A stretch of 64,000 nucleotides of DNA from Flammeovirga kamogawensis (lineage in GTDB: Bacteria > Bacteroidota > Bacteroidia > Cytophagales > Flammeovirgaceae): positions 682,001 to 746,000 of the forward strand of contig NZ_CP076128.1 of assembly GCF_018736065.1 (NCBI RefSeq), in the 5' to 3' direction. A program made the position numbers and the translations under genes. Positions 9,377 to 16,698 of the stretch are shown here, piece by piece. Every line of letters starts with the position of its first letter. The first letter of the stretch is position 1. The notes below the pieces were generated by a model. It had not been told where the DNA came from and made no database searches. It saw only the letters and a list, made by a program, of their open reading frames with translations.

Positions 9377-9394
9377 TTAGCGAAATTTCGCTAA
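9377..9394. promoter_or_regulatory. Candidate operator site 2, 18-bp perfect palindrome
   Basis: TTAGCGAAATTTCGCTAA is a perfect palindrome. Its core AGCGAA-AT-TTCGCT equals site 1 except at the centre. The two centres are 121 bp apart, which would permit looping. It could serve aceB, the divergent gene at 9532, or both. Confidence 0.65.
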
Positions 9395-9531
9395 AAAATT
9401 CAAATTCGTTTGTAAAAATGATTTGAGTCATCAATTTTTGCTAAAAAAAAGAATCTTTAGTTATAATTTTAAGTCTAGTAAAAAAGATGTATTTTTATAA
9501 AAAGCATTTGATTTGATTAAACTTTAGCATA

Positions 9532-10182
9532 ATGAATTTGAGACAATTATTCAGTATCCTCATCATAACTTTATTTCCAATTTTTTCTTTTGCTCAAGAT
9601 TTTCCATCAGAATTTTGGCATTCAGGAGAGGTAGATTTAACAAATGGAACATCTTTAAAAGGGAGAATAAAATATTCATTAGAAGAAGAAGTAGAATCTA
9701 TACAAGTTATAGTTAATGGAGTTATTAAATCTTTTGGAGCTCAAAATGTTGCTTCTTTTGAAATTCTAGATAAACTGACAAAAAGACAAAGAGTTTTTTA
9801 TTCACTACCATTTAAAAGATCAAAAGGATATGTGAAAAATCATTTCTTTGAATTATTGGAGGAAGGAGAACCATATATCTTGTTTACTAGAGAAAGAATT
9901 GCTGAGGTATCTGAGACATCTTACGATCCCTACTGGGGGAGTAATTTTAATACCAGAAGAAAAATTCTTGTTTATGATTTTTATTTGATGGATATGTATG
10001 CCGAAATACGACAAGTAGATACCAGAAAATTAGAAACAATGCTTACTTACTTTGGTAAATACAAAGATAAAATCGAAGCATTTATAAAAATTAATAAACT
10101 TGATTATAAAGATCGTGAAGACTTTTTGCAAATTGTAAGGTATTATGATGTACTTGCTGAAGATAAAAAAGTAGCGAATTAA
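9532..10182 (+). CDS. Secreted protein of unknown function
   Basis: 216 aa with a clear Sec signal (MNLRQLFSILIITLFPIFSFAQ). The mature part begins with a beta-rich segment containing WHSGEVDLTNGTSLKGRIKY, a pattern I associate with uncharacterised Bacteroidota envelope proteins, and ends in a charged, probably helical segment. I recognise no catalytic motif. It stands alone: the ace palindromes lie upstream and a strong terminator follows, so co-regulation with aceBA is possible but unproven. Confidence 0.65.
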   Translation: MNLRQLFSILIITLFPIFSFAQDFPSEFWHSGEVDLTNGTSLKGRIKYSLEEEVESIQVIVNGVIKSFGAQNVASFEILDKLTKRQRVFYSLPFKRSKGYVKNHFFELLEEGEPYILFTRERIAEVSETSYDPYWGSNFNTRRKILVYDFYLMDMYAEIRQVDTRKLETMLTYFGKYKDKIEAFIKINKLDYKDREDFLQIVRYYDVLAEDKKVAN

Positions 10183-10215
10183 TTTCGTGACAATAAACAT
10201 ATTGAAAGAATTTAT

Positions 10216-10242
10216 AAACGGGCTCTTAGAAGCCCGTTTTCC
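10216..10242 (+). terminator. Intrinsic terminator
   Basis: AAACGGGCT (10216-10224) pairs with AGCCCGTTT (10231-10239), followed by T-rich DNA, just after the secreted-protein gene. surE begins 20 bp later and so probably has its own start or relies on read-through. Confidence 0.85.
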
Positions 10243-10262
10243 ATTTATATTATAAAAAAATA

Positions 10263-11048
10263 ATGAAAAAAAACCCACTTATTTTAATAGCTAACGATGA
10301 TGGTATTACATCAAAAGGAATTAAATTTTTAGTTAGTGTGATGAAAGAATTAGGAGATGTTGTTGTTGTAGCACCTGATAGTCCACAATCAGGTCAAGGA
10401 CATGCAATAACTATAGAAGATCCATTAAGGTATCATTCTTCTGATATTTTTCCTGATGAAAATGTGAGTGCTTATCAATGTTCTGGTACACCTGCAGATT
10501 GTGTGAAATTAGCAAAGAATCATATTTTAGAAACATTACCAGATTTAGTAGTAAGTGGAGTGAATCATGGTAGTAATAGTTCTGTAAGCGTTTTATATTC
10601 TGGCACCATGTCTGCCGCATTAGAAGCAGCAATAGAAGGTTTACCAAGTATCGGCTTTAGTGTTTGTGATTATGGTTTTGATGCAGAGTTTGAACACACT
10701 CGATCATTTGTAAAGCAAATTGCAGAAAAAGTACTCAAAGAAGGGATGCCAAAAGGAGTTGCTTGGAATGTGAATTTTCCTAAAGTAGGAGATGAGCCAA
10801 TTAAAGGTTTAAAAATATGTAGACAAGCAGATGGTAAATGGCAAGAGCAATTTGATGAAAGAGTAAACCCTGTAGGGAAAAAATATCTGTGGCTTACTGG
10901 TAAATTTGTAAATAGAGATACTGGAAATGATACGGATGAGTGGGCAATTAACAATAATTATGGAAGTATTGTACCAACGCAAATAGACATGACTGCTCAC
11001 GAATATAGGCTTAAATTAGCTCAAAAAGTGGAAGAGATGGGGTTCTAG
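10263..11048 (+). CDS. surE: 5'/3'-nucleotidase SurE
   Basis: 261 aa. SurE dephosphorylates nucleoside 5'- and 3'-monophosphates and short polyphosphates in the cytoplasm, and is linked to stationary-phase survival. The family metal site is visible: N11-D12-D13-G14 at the N-terminus, S43 in QSGQGH, and the Asn of VVSGVNHGSN. The following segment YSGTMSAALEAAIEGLPSIGFS is also characteristic. Length is usual. It is a single gene upstream of the tRNA-Leu cluster. Confidence 0.95.
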   Translation: MKKNPLILIANDDGITSKGIKFLVSVMKELGDVVVVAPDSPQSGQGHAITIEDPLRYHSSDIFPDENVSAYQCSGTPADCVKLAKNHILETLPDLVVSGVNHGSNSSVSVLYSGTMSAALEAAIEGLPSIGFSVCDYGFDAEFEHTRSFVKQIAEKVLKEGMPKGVAWNVNFPKVGDEPIKGLKICRQADGKWQEQFDERVNPVGKKYLWLTGKFVNRDTGNDTDEWAINNNYGSIVPTQIDMTAHEYRLKLAQKVEEMGF

Positions 11049-11122
11049 GAAAAAAAAACAAATAATTTAGTGCTTAAATTCAGAAAGTTAATAATTCAAT
11101 AGATCAACACCGATCAAAGTTG

Positions 11123-11154
11123 TTTGCTTTCTAATATTTAACCATGCATATTTG
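11123..11154 (+). promoter_or_regulatory. Probable promoter of the tRNA-Leu cluster
   Basis: A -33-like TTTG (11123-11126) lies 20 bp before CATATTTG (11147-11154), one mismatch from the Bacteroidota -7 consensus TAnnTTTG, and about 42 bp before the first tRNA. Confidence 0.4.
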
Positions 11155-11196
11155 CATCGCTTTCAAACGGAAGGCAATAAGAAAATAAAGAAGAAT

Positions 11197-11280
11197 GCCT
11201 TGGTGGCGGAATTGGTAGACGCGCTAGACTCAAAATCTTGTGAGTGCAAGCTCGTGTGGGTTCGAGTCCCACCCAAGGTA
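11197..11280 (+). tRNA. tRNA-Leu(CAA), copy 1
   Basis: An 84-nt class II tRNA with long variable arm, T-loop TTCGAGT and anticodon loop CTCAAAA (anticodon CAA, reading UUG). The acceptor stem GCCTTGG/CCAAGGT closes with a G1-U72 wobble, discriminator A73, and no encoded CCA. The anticodon stem has a U28-U42 mismatch. Identical to copy 4. Confidence 0.95.
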
Positions 11281-11301
11281 CAATTTCTTTTTTATTTTTA
11301 G

Positions 11302-11385
11302 GCTTGAGTGGCGGAATTGGTAGACGCGCTAGACTCAAAATCTTGTGAGTGCAAGCTCGTGTGGGTTCGAGTCCCACCTCAAGTA
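11302..11385 (+). tRNA. tRNA-Leu(CAA), copy 2
   Basis: 84 nt with the same body as copy 1 but a compensated acceptor stem, GCTTGAG/CTCAAGT. Anticodon CAA; CCA not encoded. Confidence 0.95.
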
Positions 11386-11413
11386 CTTTATTTATTGCAA
11401 TATAAAAACATCT

Positions 11414-11497
11414 GCCTAGGTGGTGGAATTGGTAGACACGCTAGACTCAAAATCTTGTGAGGGAAACTTCGTGTGGGTTCGAGTCCCACCCTAGGTA
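11414..11497 (+). tRNA. tRNA-Leu(CAA), copy 3
   Basis: 84 nt, the most divergent copy: acceptor GCCTAGG/CCTAGGT, D-arm changes (GGTGG, GACACG) and a different variable arm (GAGGGAAACTTC). Anticodon loop unchanged. Confidence 0.95.
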
Positions 11498-11515
11498 CAA
11501 GTTGTTTTTATATTC

Positions 11516-11599
11516 GCCTTGGTGGCGGAATTGGTAGACGCGCTAGACTCAAAATCTTGTGAGTGCAAGCTCGTGTGGGTTCGAGTCCCACCCAAGGTA
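11516..11599 (+). tRNA. tRNA-Leu(CAA), copy 4
   Basis: 84 nt, identical to copy 1. It ends the cluster, 9 bp before the terminator. Confidence 0.95.
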
Positions 11600-11608
11600 C
11601 AAGCCATT

Positions 11609-11642
11609 AAAAGGTATTGATTAGGTTCAATACCTTTTTTTA
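11609..11642 (+). terminator. Terminator of the tRNA-Leu cluster
   Basis: AAAAGGTATTGA pairs with TCAATACCTTTT around TTAGGT, followed by a T-run. Confidence 0.9.
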
Positions 11643-11925
11643 TTTGATAATTTTTTTTTGACATCTATTTTGAACTATTTCTTGTTAAAAACTTTTTGTT
11701 ATTAATAGTAGTAGAACAATTTTTTAATTGTATTAGATAAATGACAATAATATAGTACAACACTTTGTAAGTTATAAGTGTCTTAATATTAGGAATTTTC
11801 TTTTTTAGAATTATAATCTCCTAAATAAAGTAATTTAAGTGTTAAAATAATTTTAACAAAAACTGAATTAAAGTTAAAAAAATCGCTAAAAAGTTATATC
11901 TTTGTGATTCAATTTAAACCGCTGT
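11643..11925. other. AT-rich intergenic region before a lipoprotein gene
   Basis: No gene seen. Apart from the -7 element at 11897-11904, I see no repeat or structured RNA. Confidence 0.6.
11897..11904 (+). promoter_or_regulatory. -7 promoter element TATCTTTG
   Basis: An exact match to TAnnTTTG, 22 bp upstream of the lipoprotein start. A convincing -33 element is not evident. Confidence 0.5.
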
Positions 11926-12330
11926 ATGCATATTTTAAAAAAAATAGTATTTAGTTTATTGCTTCTGTTTATGTGCAGTTGTGATGATGAATCTCTGGAA
12001 ACAGAGCTTCATACTGATATACTATATCAAAAAAAATATGATTTAACATACAGTAAACCTTTAAAGTTTGATACTTTTAGTGCAGAACTTAAAGGAGAAG
12101 ATTTAAATTCATCAATAATTCATTTCAAAATTACTAGATACGATGGCGTAGTTATCTATGAAGAGTATTTAGATGGCGAAACTGTGATAGGTGATGATGA
12201 AGATTTAGATACTCTAGAAATTGATACACGTGAAAAACTAGTGCATAGTAGAGTGGATAATTATTTGCAAGATAAAGCGGAGTTAATTATCATTCTTGAG
12301 AAAATTAGACCCATGGTAAAATCAATGTAA
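11926..12330 (+). CDS. Small lipoprotein, function unknown
   Basis: 134 aa. A lipoprotein signal (MHILKKIVFSLLLLFMCSC) ends in a Cys at position 19, followed by DDES. The acidic residues after the Cys resemble the surface-export signal of Bacteroidota lipoproteins, so surface exposure is possible. The rest is acidic, probably beta-rich, with no motif known to me. Monocistronic, with a -7 element close upstream and a perfect palindromic terminator downstream. Confidence 0.65.
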   Translation: MHILKKIVFSLLLLFMCSCDDESLETELHTDILYQKKYDLTYSKPLKFDTFSAELKGEDLNSSIIHFKITRYDGVVIYEEYLDGETVIGDDEDLDTLEIDTREKLVHSRVDNYLQDKAELIIILEKIRPMVKSM

Positions 12331-12361
12331 TTTAATTAGAAATTATATTTTGAAAATATAC

Positions 12362-12395
12362 AAAAAGAGCGATGAATTAATTCATCGCTCTTTTT
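12362..12395. terminator. Bidirectional terminator, 34-bp perfect palindrome
   Basis: The palindrome is centred on GAATTAATTC with flanking AAAAAGAGCG and CGCTCTTTTT. It serves both the lipoprotein gene and the convergent gcvT. Confidence 0.9.
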
Positions 12396-12419
12396 ATTTA
12401 TCTATTATCTGGTACTAAA

Positions 12420-13520
12420 TTAACCTTTATAAAAAGGAGGTTTTGATACCACAGCTTTTAATTTTCTGTTTCTTACTTCAATAAATACCTCTGACCCTGG
12501 TTTTGTTAACGGTCTGTTGATATAACCTAAAGCGATACCTTTACCTAGCATAGGAGACATTGTTCCAGAAGTTAATTTTCCTACAACTTCTCCGTCAGCA
12601 TTAAGTACATTGTAACCTCCACGAGGAACACCTCTGTCAATTAATTCAATACCAACTAAACGGCGAGTAACACCTTCTTCTTTTTGTTTGGCTAAATTTG
12701 CACTATTGGTAAATTCTTTAGTGAATTTAGTTACCCAACCTAGTCCCGCTTCAAGAGGTGAAGTTGAATCGTCAATATCATTACCATACAAGCAATAACC
12801 CATCTCAAGTCTTAGTGTGTCTCTTGCACCTAAACCAATAGGTTTGATTTCGTAATCTTTACCTGCTTCAAATATTTTAGTCCAAACTTCTTTGGCATCT
12901 TTGTTTGGAATGTATAATTCAAATCCTCCAGAACCAGTATAACCAGTTGCAGATATAATTACATTATCAACTCCTGCAAATTTACCAATAGTAAAAGTGT
13001 AGAAACCCATATCAGAAAGGTTTACATCAGTTAAAGACTGCATAGCTTCAGAAGCCTTTGGACCTTGAACAGCAAAAAGGGATATTTCGTCAGAAACGTT
13101 AGTCATTTCTACACCTTCTGTATTCTTGTTTGCAATCCAATTCCAATCTTTTTCAATATTAGATGCATTTACAACAAGCATATACTCTTCATCTTTAATT
13201 TTGTAGATGATAAGATCATCTACAATTCCACCATCTTCATTAGGTAAACAAGCATACTGTGCCTTACCGTCAACTAACTTTGATGCATCATTTGAAGATA
13301 CTCTTTGAATCAGGTCTAATGCTTTAGGTCCCTTAAGCATAAATTCACCCATATGAGAAACATCAAAAACACCTACGCCATTACGAACTGTTTTGTGTTC
13401 TTCGATATCAGACGAGTATCTTACAGGCATATTGTATCCTGCAAATGGAACCATCTTAGCACCTAATGCTTCGTGAACATCATTAAGAGCAACTTTTTTT
13501 AATGTCTTTTCTTCTGTCAT
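12420..13520 (-). CDS. gcvT: Aminomethyltransferase (glycine cleavage T protein)
   Basis: 366 aa from [20 protein letters not shown]; a 12-residue extension is open upstream but not expected. The T protein transfers the methylene of the aminomethyl-lipoyl H protein to tetrahydrofolate. Family motifs are [13 protein letters not shown] at the N-terminus, [27 protein letters not shown] and the C-terminal [21 protein letters not shown]. gcvH and gcvP are not in the window, so the glycine cleavage genes are dispersed. Confidence 0.94.
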   Translation of the reverse strand: MTEEKTLKKVALNDVHEALGAKMVPFAGYNMPVRYSSDIEEHKTVRNGVGVFDVSHMGEFMLKGPKALDLIQRVSSNDASKLVDGKAQYACLPNEDGGIVDDLIIYKIKDEEYMLVVNASNIEKDWNWIANKNTEGVEMTNVSDEISLFAVQGPKASEAMQSLTDVNLSDMGFYTFTIGKFAGVDNVIISATGYTGSGGFELYIPNKDAKEVWTKIFEAGKDYEIKPIGLGARDTLRLEMGYCLYGNDIDDSTSPLEAGLGWVTKFTKEFTNSANLAKQKEEGVTRRLVGIELIDRGVPRGGYNVLNADGEVVGKLTSGTMSPMLGKGIALGYINRPLTKPGSEVFIEVRNRKLKAVVSKPPFYKG

Positions 13521-13820
13521 GACTGAGTTATGTGTTTTTTTATGGTTTATTGACATGTGGTTGAATTGTCAATATATTTCTGTCGCCAAAAGTAGTAAGT
13601 AGTTTGATATTATCATATATTTTTAATAAAAATGAATACTGCTTTTAACAGCTTTTCATCTCTTTAGAATTGTAGTGGTTTAAAATGAACTATAAAATTA
13701 AATTATTGCTCTTTTTTAGACTGATTTATATAAAATAATAGACAATTCATTTATCATTTTTAAAATAAATAAGGAACTTAGCATTTGATATCTCAAACTA
13801 TCAACCAAACAATAATTATT
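13521..13820. other. Intergenic region between divergent gcvT and cysM
   Basis: 300 bp, AT-rich. I see no gene and no recognisable glycine riboswitch or other structured leader. It should hold both promoters. Confidence 0.5.
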
Positions 13821-14699
13821 ATGTCTTCAGTGTTGTCACTTGTAGGAAATACGCCCTTAGTAGAATTAAAGGCTTTAAGTCCTAATCCGAATGTTACAAT
13901 TTATGCAAAGTTAGAAGGTCAGAACCCAGGTGGGAGTGTAAAAGATCGTGCAGCATACAACATGATTAAACAAGCTCAAGAAAGAGGAGACCTAAAAAGT
14001 GGTGTAAAATTAATTGAAGCAACAAGTGGAAATACGGGTATTGCTCTTGCAATGATATCTAGTTTAATGGGTATTGAAATCGAACTAGTAATGCCCGATA
14101 ATGCAACTATTGAGAGAATTAAATCAATGAAGGCATATGGAGCTACAGTAACTTTAACACCTCAAAAAGAATCTATGGAAGGTGCAAGAGATTATGCACT
14201 TAGAAAAGTAGAAGAAGGTGGTTATTTCATGCTTAATCAGTTCGATAATCCTGATAATTATATGGCTCATTATAAAACTACAGGACCTGAAATTTGGAGA
14301 GATACTGATCAGAAAGTGACTCATTTTGTATCTGCTATGGGAACAACAGGTACTATTATGGGAACATCAAAATTCTTGAAAGAACAATCAGAAAAAATTA
14401 CAATTGTAGGTACTCAGCCAGCTGAAGGAGCAAAAATTCCAGGTATTAGAAGGTGGCCAAAAGCTTATCTACCAAAAATTTTTGATGAATCAAGAGTAGA
14501 TCAAAAAATTGATGTTTCACAAGAGAATGCAACAAATATGACACGTCTTTTAGCCAAAGAAGAAGGAATATTTGCTGGAATGAGTAGTGGTGGTTCTGCT
14601 TACGCAGCTATAGAAACTGCAAAAAAGATAGACAGTGGAGTTATTGTTTTTATTGTTTGTGATAGAGGAGATAAATATTTGTCGACTTCACTTTTTTAA
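13821..14699 (+). CDS. cysM: Cysteine synthase B (O-acetylserine sulfhydrylase)
   Basis: 292 aa from MSSVLSLVGNTPLVEL; the frame runs 12 codons further up to a TTG, outside the conserved N-terminus. This PLP enzyme makes cysteine from O-acetylserine and sulfide or thiosulfate. Visible: PLP-lysine K41 in GGSVKDRAA, the substrate loop TSGNTGIALA, and the phosphate-binding GTTGTIMG. The segment IPGIRRWPKAYLPKIFD favours CysM over CysK. A lipoprotein gene follows after 20 bp, probably in the same operon. Confidence 0.9.
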   Translation: MSSVLSLVGNTPLVELKALSPNPNVTIYAKLEGQNPGGSVKDRAAYNMIKQAQERGDLKSGVKLIEATSGNTGIALAMISSLMGIEIELVMPDNATIERIKSMKAYGATVTLTPQKESMEGARDYALRKVEEGGYFMLNQFDNPDNYMAHYKTTGPEIWRDTDQKVTHFVSAMGTTGTIMGTSKFLKEQSEKITIVGTQPAEGAKIPGIRRWPKAYLPKIFDESRVDQKIDVSQENATNMTRLLAKEEGIFAGMSSGGSAYAAIETAKKIDSGVIVFIVCDRGDKYLSTSLF

Positions 14700-14719
14700 T
14701 TTATAAATACATATCAATA

Positions 14720-15229
14720 ATGAAAAAAATATTAATAGTTGGTGCTGCAGCATTTTTAATGATGAGCTGTGGTGCTCCTAAAACAGAACAAACAAATAAA
14801 GTTGAGGAAAAAGTTGAATTGAAGCCAGTTGTTTATAATGCAGAAAAAGCAAAAGGAGCAAAGGCTTACTTAAAACTTTCGGAATGTTTAATTGCATCAA
14901 ATCCAACTGCTGCACAAACTTTTGCAAAGAAAGTAGAAGTTACTTTACCACCTGATGTATCAAAAGAAGTAAAAGAAGCTATTGCTGCAATTGGTAGTAC
15001 TGATAATCTTGAAGCTCAAAGAAAAAGCTTTGAGGTTGTAACAGCTTATTACACAGAAGTTGCAAAGTCTGGTGAAGCGGGAATGGATTTATATGTAGTA
15101 CATTGTCCAATGGCATTTAATAATACAGGTGCTAATTGGTTAAGTGGAACAAATGAAGTTGTTAATCCATATTTTGGTGACAAAATGCTTCATTGTGGAC
15201 GAGTAATGGAAACAATTAAAGGGAAATAA
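14720..15229 (+). CDS. DUF3347-like lipoprotein, candidate metal-binding
   Basis: 169 aa. The lipoprotein signal ends MMSCG (Cys17). The C-terminal part holds HCPMAFNNTGANWLSGTNEVVNP and PYFGDKMLHCGRV, matching the HCPMA...G.WLS...NPYFG..ML.CG pattern I know from DUF3347 proteins and CusB-like efflux adaptors, where Cys, His and Met suggest copper or similar metal binding. It lies 20 bp after cysM; a thiol or metal-stress link is an inference. Immediately downstream is an IS3 element. Confidence 0.75.
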   Translation: MKKILIVGAAAFLMMSCGAPKTEQTNKVEEKVELKPVVYNAEKAKGAKAYLKLSECLIASNPTAAQTFAKKVEVTLPPDVSKEVKEAIAAIGSTDNLEAQRKSFEVVTAYYTEVAKSGEAGMDLYVVHCPMAFNNTGANWLSGTNEVVNPYFGDKMLHCGRVMETIKGK

Positions 15230-15249
15230 TAATCTCTTTTTAAACTCAT

Positions 15250-15275
15250 TGTCTAGTCCGTCCATAGCGTTACAG
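15250..15275 (+). repeat. Left terminal inverted repeat of the IS3 element
   Basis: It shares TGTCT-GTCC and TAG-GTTACA blocks with the right end, with a 5-bp unmatched stretch between them. Confidence 0.8.
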
Positions 15276-15285
15276 ATTTAGACTA

Positions 15286-16143
15286 TTATATATTGATAGC
15301 ATCGGGTGTAGACTCGGTGCTATTTTTACTTTTATAAGTTCTCATTTTTATTTCACTCTGCTGATGCATCTCAACAGGTGTCTTCATATAATTACTCCAA
15401 TGAGGCCTTTCATTATTATAAATATATATAGATTCTCTAATAAATTTATTCATTAAATCGAGATCATTAATTTTTATTCCTAAAATAAATTCTTGCTTAA
15501 GAATTCCATTTATTCTTTCTGCTACCGCATTTTGATAAGGATCGTAAGATTCCGTCATCGAGCACAATACTTTATTTTCCTGAAGATGTCGTTGATACTC
15601 GTGGCTACAATATTGTAATCCTCTATCTGAATGGTGTATCATTGGTAAATCAACATAGTTTCTATTTTTCAGTGCTTCTTTTAATGCTGCAATAGCTCCA
15701 TTTGCATTCAAACTATCTGATACATTTAACCCCATTATTTTCTTAGAATAGGCATCTGTTACTAAGGAGAGATACATTGGGTTACTTCGCTCACCTATGT
15801 AAGTTATATCAGAAACTAATACTTGTTCAGGTCTATTTATTTCCAAATGCTCAATAAGGTTTTTATGCTTTTTAAATCTGTGATGAGAATTTGTAGTGAC
15901 ATGATATTGTTTTTTAGGCCTGATATCGAGTCGATTAGCCCTCATGATATCAAAAAGCTTATCTCGACCTACATTTAGTAATTGTAATTCAGGAAGAAGT
16001 AATTGATATAATTTCCTTGTCCCTATTTTAGTTTGCTTCAAACGAATTCTTTTCACTAAGTCTACTACTTTAGATGCAATACTATTATTATTTTTTACTT
16101 TCCTTTTCGAACGATAATAAATTTGTCGATCTAACCCAAGCAA
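15286..16143 (-). CDS. IS3 transposase OrfB (DDE integrase core)
   Basis: At least 285 residues. The frame stays open upstream into the orfA end in the -1 frame (…EEKIGVKPTCELLGLDRQIYYRS), so it is normally made as an OrfAB fusion; the TTG at 16143 is not a convincing start. The rve-type catalytic triad is visible: D in VSDITYIGE, D in HHSDRGLQY and E in NAVAERINGILKQEF. The C-terminal segment YNNERPHWSNYMKTPVE is typical of IS3 transposases. Confidence 0.9.
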   Translation of the reverse strand: MLGLDRQIYYRSKRKVKNNNSIASKVVDLVKRIRLKQTKIGTRKLYQLLLPELQLLNVGRDKLFDIMRANRLDIRPKKQYHVTTNSHHRFKKHKNLIEHLEINRPEQVLVSDITYIGERSNPMYLSLVTDAYSKKIMGLNVSDSLNANGAIAALKEALKNRNYVDLPMIHHSDRGLQYCSHEYQRHLQENKVLCSMTESYDPYQNAVAERINGILKQEFILGIKINDLDLMNKFIRESIYIYNNERPHWSNYMKTPVEMHQQSEIKMRTYKSKNSTESTPDAINI

Positions 16144-16163
16144 TTCACAAGTCGGTTTGACTC

Positions 16164-16592
16164 CTATTTTTTCTTCTTTTTTGAATTGGTCAACTGCTTG
16201 GGTAAAGACTTTTTTCTAATAGGAATATTAAATTCATCCTCAGCAATATCGATCATCATATCAAAGAAAATTGCTTTTTTATCTGTTACGTAGAGTTGTT
16301 TTTCTAAAGAAGCTTTTTGTTTCTCTAATAATAGAACCTTTTGTTCTAGCTCCAATAATTTTTGTTCTGGTGTCTTTCCCATTTTTAAATCAGATTTATT
16401 ATCCCAATCTAAATTACCATACTTTCTTATCCAAGTACGGATGGTACCATGACCTTGTATTCCATATTTAAGTCTGGCTGCCGTTATACTTATTTCCCCT
16501 CGTTCCACTTCATCTACAACTTGTAATTTAAAAGAGTAGCTGTAATCTTTTTGTGTACGCTTAGTGTACTGATATTCTTGATCTTCATTCAT
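16164..16592 (-). CDS. IS3 transposase OrfA (DNA-binding subunit)
   Basis: 142 aa. A helix-turn-helix region (SFKLQVVDEVERGEISITAARLKYG, then TIRTWIRKYG) is followed by a leucine-zipper coiled coil (LLELEQKVLLLEKQKASLEKQL) for multimerisation with OrfB. The C-terminus is a lysine run encoded by the slippery A-tract, where -1 frameshifting joins it to orfB. Confidence 0.88.
   Translation of the reverse strand: MNEDQEYQYTKRTQKDYSYSFKLQVVDEVERGEISITAARLKYGIQGHGTIRTWIRKYGNLDWDNKSDLKMGKTPEQKLLELEQKVLLLEKQKASLEKQLYVTDKKAIFFDMMIDIAEDEFNIPIRKKSLPKQLTNSKKKKK
16176..16182 (-). promoter_or_regulatory. Programmed -1 frameshift site A-AAA-AAG
   Basis: On the minus strand the heptamer AAAAAAG lies 12 bp before the orfA stop codon, in the frame expected for -1 slippage. 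The -1 frame then continues openly into orfB, as in other IS3 elements. Confidence 0.75.
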
Positions 16593-16605
16593 AATGTTAC
16601 GTTTT

Positions 16606-16631
16606 GTGTAACACTAATTCAGGACGAGACA
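16606..16631 (-). repeat. Right terminal inverted repeat of the IS3 element
   Basis: Read on the minus strand it begins TGTCTCGTCC and continues to TAGTGTTACA, matching the left end. Confidence 0.8.
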
Positions 16632-16638
16632 CATAAAT

Positions 16639-16682
16639 TAAAAAAGGCTTCTCTCAATATTTATTGGGAAAAGCCTTCTTTA
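16639..16682 (-). terminator. Terminator of hisG-hisD
   Basis: AAGGCTT and AAGCCTT arms plus an inner stem give about 15 paired positions with one mismatch, followed by a T-run on the minus strand. The IS3 right end is only 7 bp beyond it. Confidence 0.85.
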
Positions 16683-16698
16683 TTATAAAAAGTATTTC

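Larger units (their letters stand above)
9192..9531. other. Regulatory intergenic region between aceB and a divergent gene
   Basis: 340 bp without a credible gene, very AT-rich. It holds two copies of AGCGAA-n2-TTCGCT (9258-9271 and 9379-9392) and a half site AGCGAA at 9240-9245. No regulator gene is adjacent. Confidence 0.7.
15250..16631 (-). mobile_element. IS3-family insertion sequence, complete
   Basis: 1382 bp bounded by imperfect terminal inverted repeats: left TGTCTAGTCC...TAGCGTTACA from 15250, right (read inward) TGTCTCGTCC...TAGTGTTACA ending at 16631. A direct repeat CAT flanks it (15247-15249 and 16632-16634), a 3-bp target duplication normal for IS3. It carries orfA and orfB on the minus strand with a slippery A-run between them, and both frames look intact, so it may be active. 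It inserted between the DUF3347 gene and the hisD terminator without breaking a gene I can see. Confidence 0.93.

Noticed and set aside
11138-11377. Minus-strand ORF of 79 codons with repeated GLEPTRACTHKIL
   Set aside because: It is the antisense of tRNA-Leu copies 1 and 2, a well-known spurious translation.
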